DNA of 64,000 bases, taken from the NCBI GenBank assembly GCA_001939145.1, contig LSRX01000671.1, positions 233,200-297,199 of the forward strand, read 5' to 3'. Origin of the DNA: Symbiodinium microadriaticum. Taxonomy: Eukaryota; Sar; Dinophyceae; Suessiales; Symbiodiniaceae. Within the stretch, counting starts at the first letter, position 1, and the number at the start of each line of letters is the position of its first letter. The notes under the pieces were generated by a model that saw nothing but the letters and a program-made list of their open reading frames with translations, was not told the origin of the DNA and did no database searches. The position numbers were made by a program, and so were the translations under genes. Of this stretch, positions 57,201 to 64,000 are shown piece by piece.

Positions 57201-60200
57201 GAGGTTGCTGCCGGCTACCACCACGCCGTCGTACTGCGCAGCGATGGCCAGGCGTTTGCCTTTGACGATTCTCGGACGACGAGTCTGCTGTGAAAAGGGA
57301 CCTCGCTGGAGTGAACTGAAGGTTTTCAGGGTAGTTAGTTTAGGGTTTAGGTTTTAGGTTTGTGTTGGAGGGAACTTGCGTGTTCTTTAACGCTGAGTTT
57401 CTGTTGGTCGTGATTCGATGTAAATCGTGGTGTGTGATGTGTATTGCTTCTTCGGTCTGAGGAGAGGGTTGCGTTGGTGGTTCTCGCACCATATGCAAGG
57501 CAGAGACTTGCAAAGAATTCTCCAAACCCGAAAGCGTTGGAAAGGTATTTTCCAAACCCCACAAAACTGGTTCCTGCCCACATAATCTGAAGGTTCCTTA
57601 AGGGGCACTGGGTCCCCATCCCCCACCAGTCGCTTGCGCCTTGGATAGCATGATCCCTATGTGGTCCCCAGGGCCGCTCGTCCCGGTAGAGTAGTACATA
57701 AGTACCCTAGTACCGCAACTAGTAATTGCCATGCTACAGTAGTACAAGACAGTGGTACAGTAGTACGGTGGTGCAATAGTACAGTCAGTGACTGCGGCGA
57801 CGGGTCTTGAGAGTTTCGGCGGTGGTTTGGGGGGGGGGGCTAGCGCGGTTCTTCAAGGTTCCTGTCCTCAAAACCCCCTAAACCCTAAACCCCAACAAAC
57901 TCGCCCAGGCTTGTCCGAGTGTCAGTGCTGAACCCCTTACTTCCTGTCCGTAGTCCTATGGGTTAAGATTCAAACGAAGCCTACGCCTCCGGTTTAGGGA
58001 TCAGGGTTTAGGGCTTAAAGGGCTTAGGGATAAGAGCCAAAGAACAGTCGGGCCACAGCGAGGGTGTGGCTTCACTGCCCAAACAGGCATTCACTTGCGG
58101 CGTGAGGACCGGTGCCAGGGTATCAGCACAGCACTTAACCGCACTGGATGGCGCTGAGCGTTGGGGCGAGGACTTGCCATACTTGGTGCTCCGGAGGGCC
58201 TCATACACAGTCTCGACGAGTCGCAGAAAGGAAGAAGGACGAGCATAACCAATGTGCCGCCGGGCGAAAATGGGCGCGCTAAGCGCCGGAAAAACACATT
58301 AAAGCGTGTCACCTGATTAAACCCTGTGCCACATGCACATAAATCTTCTTTTATACAATTACACCGGAGCCCTATTCTTTCTGATTAGGGCCCTTGTATT
58401 ATCCTAAATTAACCCTGGAAAGGAAGGCTATGTCGACGAGAACCACCGGCGCCGATGCTGCGCATCTCCGCTTTACCTGGGTAGTTTGACTTCGGGTTAG
58501 GGTTGTGGGGGTGTAGGGTGTGCATTATCTCACAATGCGGAAATCATAGTATAGACATTCCTTGGCTTCTATCCTTCCTCAGACGGTCAAAAGCATGGTG
58601 CTGCCATGATGTCTCTGACGATGTTCCGACGCCAGCACACAGCTGTAACATCTTTTTGCATGTACCGCGGTCATTGTCGAGGTTTGTCTCGGGGTCTGCT
58701 GTGTACTAGTCCGAGTGGTTATGAGTTCTCTAATCTTTGTCCTTTACCGCCATGTCTTGGGGCATGGCAATCCGTGGCTTCATTGCTATTTGTAGGTGTG
58801 ATACAATCTTGCACTGGCAACAAAAGCGAACAGTCTTTTGCAGCAGTGAAGAGTTCTGGTGATGATAAAAACTTAAAACCCACCCTCAACCCCAAAGCCC
58901 AGCCAGTCAACCCGACAGCAGACAGGACAAAGCAGACATCTTCGTCAGTCTCCTCGAAAAAGGAGGGCANAACAAAAGCGAACAGTCTTTTGCAGCAGTG
59001 AAGAGTTCTGGTGATGATAAAAACTTAAAACCCACCCTCAACCCCAAAGCCCTGAAGCCACAAACCCTGAAGACCCTCAGGCCGAAAACCCTAGAGCCCT
59101 AAAGTCCCAAACTCAAGAACCCTGAAGGGCTTAGGGTTTTAGGGTTTAATACCTAAACCAGGTCGAGATCCTACCGCCACCTAGTGGCCTGCGCTACGTG
59201 CAAGTCGCTGCAGGACCGCAGTCTTCTGGTGCGGCACTCTTCTGCGTCAAGAAGACTTTTAGAAGAACTTACAACAAGAGGGTTTGAAACGACGATGATG
59301 TGTTGGACTAGGCTCTCAATTTCGACTGAGTTTTCGAACATGTAGTGGCAAAAACCGATGAGTCTACTTCATGCCAGTAATCAGGTGTGGCAATCGGCTG
59401 TCAAACCTGCATGAACGCTAAACTCTAACAGGGCTGTGCCGGCTGAAGGAAATGTGCACACCCTGCTGCTCTTGGATTCTGGCGACGTGGTGGCTGCAGG
59501 AAGTACTGCCCTTCCATGTTGTCCCCCGGTTAGATCTTCAATAAGAGTCTGGTTTCAGGATTTCTGTTTTGGCATGTAGGGTCTTTTCAACCGACTGTGT
59601 CATATGAAGGAATTCTGCAAGCGGCCCCTGGATGCCATAGCTTGAGCCGGCATAACCAGATGCTGTTGTTGTCACTTTGAATCTCATGGCGAATGGTGAG
59701 CAGCCTTGTAGGTACACGAGCGCGTGAGCCCGATTCAGTTACCCTCCGGCGCGAGCTTGAAGCCTTCATGGGCGCCGGGTTTCAACATGTGTGCAAGCTC
59801 CTAAAAAAGCGGCCCTTTGATGGCCCCCTAAACCCTAAACACTAAACCCCTAAACCCCTAAACCCCTAAACCCCTAAAGCCCTAAAGCCCTAAACCCTAA
59901 ACCCCTAAACCCCTAAAGCCCCAAACCCCTAAACCCTAAAGCCCTAAACCCTAAGCCGTCGTAGCACCAGAGCTGTCCCGAAGCTGCGGGGCCAGAGGAG
60001 CTCCTCTTTCCGGCCTCTTGTCGCCCCAGCATTCCGAAGGCCCCCAGCTGATATAGGGGCCTTAATAATTACCTATAGTCTCCGTTGTAGTTCCTTTTTT
60101 TTTTGGTCTAACCAGTTTTATATTAAGGATCCTGAAAGGTAGGGACTATAGGTACCTATATTTTTGGGGGCTTCCTTATTACATGACAGTATGATATACC

Positions 60201-63184
60201 CCAAGACCCTATTCTAATTATTCAGGCCGATATATTAGTAGCAAAGAAAGGGGCCTTGAGAACTAAGAGAGGGTTTTGGAACATAAGATACATGAGGAAC
60301 CCTATAAGGAATAGTATCATTGATGCTACCGCTACAATGTATTGCAGTTGTCAAAGAAGTAGCCGTGAGGTACGGTGCCGCCGAAACCCGAGTCCGTGAG
60401 GTACAAGCAGGCGAGGAACGGCCCTTGAGAGGGTCAGGGACGTTTGGTTTAGGGAAGATGGACTTTGCCATGGCTCATCGTTTTTTGTTCAAGGGACTAA
60501 AGGAGAGACCCTTAAAGGGACCCCTGGGGTTATATAGGGACTTTATGAGAATATATATGGGTTATATTCGGGTTATATTGGGGTATTAGGATTAGGGGTC
60601 CCTTGGCTACGGCTCAAGCCATTGGCTCGAGATTTCGGGATTTGTTCCTAGACAGCATGGCAGAGTCGTTGGCAAAGTTGGTGTCCTGTGTTGCATATGC
60701 ACGCCGTTCCTGCTATAAGGCCGGCTTCGGTCGTATTGCTTCAAAGCTGACGCCAGTCATTCTAGAGCTGAAAGCTGAGATGGATTTATTGTCTGCTGAG
60801 CCCGCCGAAAGGATGGAAGTTGGCCGACCCATGTATGAACCCTGCTGCAAAGTCAGGGAATGAAGAAGAGGGTCAGGGAGGAACGGGAATCGCGTGCCAA
60901 ACTGACGGAGAAGTGATCAACCGACGTCAGTGTGAAACTATCGTGCAGACTCTAGAAACCAAATTCTCGACTGCCATGGAACGAACCACACGTCAGTTGG
61001 AGGAGCATGTTGGTATCATTCAGAACTTGCGGGAGCAACTTCAAAGGCAAGCTCAAGGCTCAGTCGCTATATGGCCACGTGTTCAGCAACGGACACGGTA
61101 CTGATCGACAGGACACGACAATGCGTCATGGTGATGAGCTGTCCAAACCATCCTCCGATGGCTCCTTTGAAGGCACTAAAAGATGACCACAGAGCAAGAC
61201 GCTTGGCACTAAAGCAGTAACGTCGAGAGGACCGTCAACAACGACTTCAGGAGTCTAAGGCAAGTCGAGCGCTCGAGGATGCCGACACGTAGTGAGGGTT
61301 TCTTTTTCCTTGTGAAGCCTGTTGACGTTGCCCAGCCGAAAAACGGCAGAGAAGGCAATGCTGGCAGTCATCAGGTCCGTTTTCAAAAGGATTAGGGGTC
61401 CGTTTTAGGTGTCCCTCCTATTGCCCCTTAAAAATCATTGCTACGGGTTATGTCTGGCGACTCGTGTCCTAGACGGCGTTGTTTTGGCTCCCCGGGCCAT
61501 GTTGCAGAGAATCGGATCTGTTCTGAGCTGCGAGGGTGCAGGGCCTAGAGATGCAGAGTTTTCGCGCGAAGATCTGTAGTGCTAGAGCCACAGAGAAGTC
61601 ATTCCACGGCGGGTTCTGAACAACTCATAATTACCAGACCACGAAGTTAGCTGCCAGGGACCACAGGGGCCTGACTAATTCGACTAGAGCTTTCGGGGAT
61701 TTCATGCTGCTATCATAGTAGGAACCCTTAGGAATAGCATGGGTGGTGTACCCAATAGTGGACATTTTGCGTATCAGGAAGACTGATAAGTTGCCGTCAG
61801 CAAAAAAAGCATCAGCAATGCCATTACGCCGACATAGTACAAGAGCCCCGGCAGTCCGGAACAGGTTCTTTCTGTTGGGTGCCGAGCGTTAGTACCAGGG
61901 AAGGTATAATAATGAGTCATCCTATTGTAGGGCTGCTTGCCTTTCTAGTAGTATAACATACCGCATTTTATATAAGTCCACACAGCTCTTCGGAACTCCT
62001 GGCTTCAACGCCTCATCCTAACGAAAGTCATAGAGAAACTTACGGAAGCGGGAAGATGTCATCGTACGCCGAGTAGCCCGTGTCGAACGGCTTCGGTCAC
62101 CAGAGTAGGATTGCGGCTCTAAGACCCGTAGTACTGGAGATCCGGAAATCCCCCTAGCCAAGGCGTGGGAGGGTTCAGCGGATCTTAGGGCTGCGCTCTC
62201 TCTCTCTCTCTCTGTGCGTGCGGTTGTCTTAACTTGGGAAGAGCCGCAGGTAGCTGCTGGAGACCGGTTTTCGTTGTTCCTGCGCACCGATGGGGTTGCT
62301 GTGGCTTCCGGCACGGTCCCCGAAAATGCCACTCGCTTTGCGAGGCGTTTAGGGCTCTTGCATGCGCTAGGTTTGGGGTTAGCGAATTCGGGGTTGAGGG
62401 ATGTGCACTAGTTGCCAAAGCTCAGGTTGGCCGACTAGACGCCAAAACTGAAAGAGCCGTGATAATAATAGCTGCACACAGTCTGTATTCAGCTAAATAG
62501 ATAAATGGTTATTACAGTTATACACACACCCAGAAAGCCAATAATTAGGTTCATACACGATAGTGTAGTTGACATACTGGTAGCACAAAATTCAAAACAG
62601 CGCACATGGACCGGACACATGGACCGTGGCTTCATCAAAGTTGAACGATGATGAAGGGTTCCTAAGATTTGCCATGCCGAACCCCAAATCTCAAACCCTA
62701 AACCCCTGAGCCCTTAACCGTGTAGGCGAGGCCTATAACGCCTGTGAAGACGGTTTGGGGTTCAGGGCTGTTGGAGATGTCAATTTCGTGTAGCAAAACA
62801 ACCTCTTCTTGCTCGAAAAGCATTCCGGAGGCGCACCCATCTTTAAACTGGGTGACTCTGCGTGAAAGCCCATTAAATAAACAAGCACACCTTTTCCCAT
62901 ACCCTTACATCCTAAACACCTTAGACCGTAACTTAAAACCTATACACCCCTACCAAGCACCACGCCGGAAAGGAGCTGTACCCTGCAACAGTCTACCAAG
63001 GACAAGCCAAGGACAACAAACAACAATATTATAATTTTCTTTGTAATAACTTCTTTACATAGGTAGTACGACACCTCAACCCCACAGCTCCAAAACCGAA
63101 GACCAAGGGCAAGCGCGTGAAACTGGACATCCCCGATCCGGGAGCTGGGCTGGACGATTGGACTGCTTTGGCAAGCTTTTTGGG
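51182..63184 (+). CDS. RCC1/HERC-like repeat gene, scattered exons
   Basis: Seven exon-sized pieces on the plus strand carry the seven-bladed-propeller repeat pattern 'V-A-A-G--H-(V/L)LLRSDG-avA-G' of RCC1/HERC-type proteins, a family expanded in dinoflagellates. Two pieces begin exactly at V-A-A-G after AG (57204 and 62250). Not all blades are found, order and completeness are uncertain, and the pieces could come from more than one copy. The span also contains MITEs, a decayed coding sequence at 60603-61291 and one assembly duplication. Confidence 0.65.
51604..51663. repeat. fold-back
   Basis: GGCCCAAAAACCATATATA pairs (16 of 19) with TATATACGGCTTTTGGGCT across a single base. Confidence 0.7.
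52750..53172 (-). other. 140-codon minus frame running through a MITE
   Basis: The frame is open on both sides of MITE D1 (53004-53111), whose 108 bp keep it open. Plausible segments (HDHAAWKECAVLEELNKLP) exist but no family, so it may be chance. Confidence 0.2.
53004..53111. mobile_element. MITE family D, copy 1 (best preserved)
   Basis: ATATAGGGGCCTGAATAATT on the left, GAGGCCCCTATAT on the right with TAGAATAGGGTTTTGGG mirrored inside. 108 bp. Confidence 0.85.
53656..54620. other. region of several short open frames, unresolved
   Basis: Repeat-poor stretch with open frames on both strands, including a plus-strand frame (53753-53995) reading RRLIFVDTSAALQNNAVTTS and a minus frame with a hydrophobic run (MAFLVFVSLVGSILLLQQLA). 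None could be tied to a family or phased. Confidence 0.25.
55080..55114 (+). CDS. RCC1-like exon 2
   Basis: Acceptor GCGACAG before GA; reads (G)THTVLLRSDGE, a textbook RCC1-type strand. GC donor (GCATGA), phase 0. Confidence 0.7.
55776..55884. mobile_element. MITE family D, degenerate copy
   Basis: AGAGGCCTAAATAATCACC on the left and CCTATTCTAATTGCTAAGG then TCCTGTATT on the right. Confidence 0.6.
56459..56577. mobile_element. MITE family I
   Basis: GTAGTATTAGGGAGACCCC on the left and AGGGTCACCCTAATCCTAAC on the right. GGTAGTATTAGGGAGACCCC recurs at 7994-8013 as a single end, and a related AAAGGGACCCCT...AGGGGTCCCTT element lies at 60505-60601. Confidence 0.55.
57204..57286 (+). CDS. RCC1-like exon 3
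   Basis: Acceptor CGCGAG before GTT; reads VAAGYHHAVVLRSDGQAFAF and then DDSRTT. A TTTAGGG tract (57330-57350) lies about 45 bp downstream. Donor not certain. Confidence 0.7.
58020..58208 (-). other. minus-strand open frame, unresolved
   Basis: Reads EALRSTKYGKSSPQRSAPSS and further protein-like sequence, starting after ATGAG before GCC, but merges into telomere-like sequence. The plus strand is also open here. No family recognised. Confidence 0.2.
58819..59052. repeat. 82-bp duplication around a single N
   Basis: 58819-58900 is repeated exactly at 58971-59052, and the only N (58970) abuts the second copy. It resembles an unmerged contig overlap. Confidence 0.85.
59185..59260 (+). CDS. RCC1-like exon 4
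   Basis: Reads GLRYVQVAAGPQSSGAALF, with the Y-V-Q-V-A-A-G entry of an RCC1-type repeat. The acceptor (CACCTAG) precedes T and the donor is not resolved. Confidence 0.5.
59432..59510 (+). CDS. RCC1-like exon 5
   Basis: Acceptor CTAACAG before GG; reads AVPAEGNVHTLLLLDSGDVV then AAGS, with H-T-L-L-L---D-V-A-G spacing. End uncertain. Confidence 0.6.
59828..59960 (+). repeat. CCCTAAA tract
   Basis: About fourteen C-form heptamers, several with an extra C or G. Confidence 0.9.
60050..60237. mobile_element. MITE family D split by a family C element
   Basis: Family D ends lie at 60050-60070 (ATATAGGGGCCTTAATAATT) and 60156-60237 (CCTATTCTAATTATTCAGGCC and inner GGGGGCTTCCTTATTA). Between them, 60070-60155, is a degenerate family C element (CCTATAGTCTCC ... 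TAGTTCCTTTTT ... GGATCCTGAAAGGTAGG). C inserted after D. Confidence 0.75.
60603..61291 (+). pseudogene. decayed coding sequence with coiled-coil character
   Basis: Three stretches in changing frames look coding: SRFRDLFLDSMAESLAKLV (60630-), ETIVQTLETKFSTAMERTTR with LEEHVGIIQNLREQLQRQA (60935-61060), and RREDRQQRLQESKASRALED after an in-frame TAA (61218-61290). Frameshifts and stops separate them. No family recognised; it may be a retroelement or retroposed gene. Confidence 0.45.
61292..62249. other. intron-like stretch
   Basis: A degenerate family D MITE near 61668-61735 and a (CT)n run at 62198-62214. No exon seen. Confidence 0.4.
62250..62315 (+). CDS. RCC1-like exon 6
   Basis: Acceptor GCCGCAG before GTA; reads VAAGDRFSLFLRTDGVAVAS and then GT. 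GT donor at 62316, phase 0; the open frame continues beyond. A TTTAGGG unit follows at about 62347. Confidence 0.7.
63088..63184 (+). CDS. possible exon 7 of the RCC1-like gene
   Basis: Acceptor CCCACAG; reads KTKGKRVKLDIPDPGAGL and then DDWTALASFL. D-I-P resembles the 'GQC-IP' spacer of dinoflagellate RCC1-type repeats. Assignment is weak. Confidence 0.4.
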
Positions 63185-63461
63185 GTGTCTACGCTTATGT
63201 AGGCGTTAGGGATTTAGGGATTTGGCGTCTTGGGTTTGGGGGTTTGTCGGGGCAAGGGGTGATGGGGTTGTTCTTTTATGAGGGCTCGGAGTGGTCTTGT
63301 CCGAAGCCTAGTTAGAATGCAAGCGGGGGCGGGCCTTGATGTGAGCTTGCGTATTTGTGATTTTCACAGGAGTTCGACAGAGGAACCTGTATTCAGGTTT
63401 GGCTTAGCCTCGGGTTGAGGGCCTATAGGGTTTAGGGGTTTAGGGTCTAGTTTAGTATAAA

Positions 63462-63545
63462 AATGAAAATAAGAATAAATAAGAATAGGAATAACAATAA
63501 TAGTAATAATAATAGTAGTAGTAGTAGTAGTAATAATAATAATAA
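63462..63545. repeat. AAT/AGT microsatellite
   Basis: (AATAAG)n-like then (AGT)n and (AAT)n. Confidence 0.9.
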
Positions 63546-64000
63546 GACTCCCAAGCTCCATCGACTCCAAGCCCGATTTCCAGAGCAGCCGTGCTCTTCA
63601 GCAGATGAACAGAGCAAACTCCTCTTTCTTCAAAACTCAGATTCGACGTCTCCGCTGGGATTAGCCTTCAGGCCAACACCGGCGAGACCCGGTGTAGACT
63701 CATGACGAATAAACACTCAATTTGTTGATGGCCGGAATATTACAATCATGAGAGTCCCCAACAACTCTTTAGTAACTCTCGTATACACGCCATGCAGTAT
63801 GGTGAAGGACTTCCCGTAGAATCCCTCCCCCTGAACATTCAACGTTGTGTTTCATTACTTCAACTGTGTTTCATTCCTTGCTCCTGCCCTTGCCTTGCTC
63901 TTGCTCCTGCTTTTTGCGGCACTTGCTCCAGGACCCCCTCGTTGAAAAATAGGTCTGATCTCCTGGAACATGTTCGCATTAGTAGCGGGGTAGCGGGGGG
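63546..64000. other. 3' end of window, nothing recognised
   Basis: An 80-codon frame overlaps the microsatellite and is not credible. The remainder has no telomere-like repeat, MITE or exon that I can support. Confidence 0.4.

Noticed and set aside
1..64000. Chromosome end, because of abundant telomere heptamers
   Set aside because: Tracts are short, interrupted, in both orientations and spread evenly among genes, so they are interspersed.

Overview
The window reads as dinoflagellate nuclear DNA. The evidence is: (1) genes broken into very small exons (about 30-100 nt) whose introns end almost always in AG followed by exon G, and start with GC nearly as often as GT; (2) a near-perfect copy of the 22-nt dinoflagellate spliced leader at 648-669, minus strand; (3) hundreds of interspersed TTTAGGG/CCCTAAA telomere-type heptamers; (4) every gene I can trace lies on the plus strand. 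Genus cannot be decided by eye. Most long open frames here are shadows of low-complexity repeats. The real coding exons are mostly shorter than 35 codons and were found by reading family motifs and checking splice phase.

Layout. 1-3159: repeats, fold-back elements, the spliced-leader copy and a tRNA-like promoter remnant. 3160-41888: one glycoside hydrolase family 3 (GH3, beta-glucosidase type) gene of at least 30 exons, about 1.95 kb of coding sequence over 38.7 kb. Its 27 solved internal junctions keep frame; two (exon 1 to 2, exon 15 to 16) are unresolved. Inside the intron between GH3 exons 15 and 16, on the same strand, sits a complete five-exon amino acid/auxin permease (AAAP) transporter gene (18249-19940, 437 residues). 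43707-46678: three phase-compatible exons of an unrecognised gene. 47-48.7 kb: open but damaged reading frames of unknown origin. 51182-63184: scattered exons of an RCC1/HERC-like repeat protein with V-A-A-G and L-R-(S/T)-D-G motifs. 60603-61291: a decayed coding sequence lying between those exons.

The non-coding part is not random. It is packed with short terminal-inverted-repeat elements (at least eight families of about 70-130 bp, one nested in another), tiny A-tailed insertions flanked by 10-25 bp direct repeats, microsatellites, a purine/pyrimidine fold-back at 15.1-15.5 kb, and telomere-like tracts. The most striking pattern is polarity: exons tend to have CCCTAAA tracts just upstream and TTTAGGG tracts just downstream. 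Each exon therefore looks like a mini-chromosome with telomeres facing outward, and each intron like a telomere-telomere fusion. By eye concordant cases outnumber exceptions several to one. The rule also pointed to two exons (43959-44029 and 46598-46678) that I had not otherwise recognised.

Gene function: the GH3 enzyme would hydrolyse beta-glycosides, the AAAP protein would move amino acids across a membrane, and the RCC1-like protein would fold as a beta-propeller. Nothing in the sequence shows that they work together beyond shared direction. Assembly caveats: 238 Ns at 3940-4177 and two single Ns (14926, 58970), each at the junction of a direct duplication and probably an artefact.
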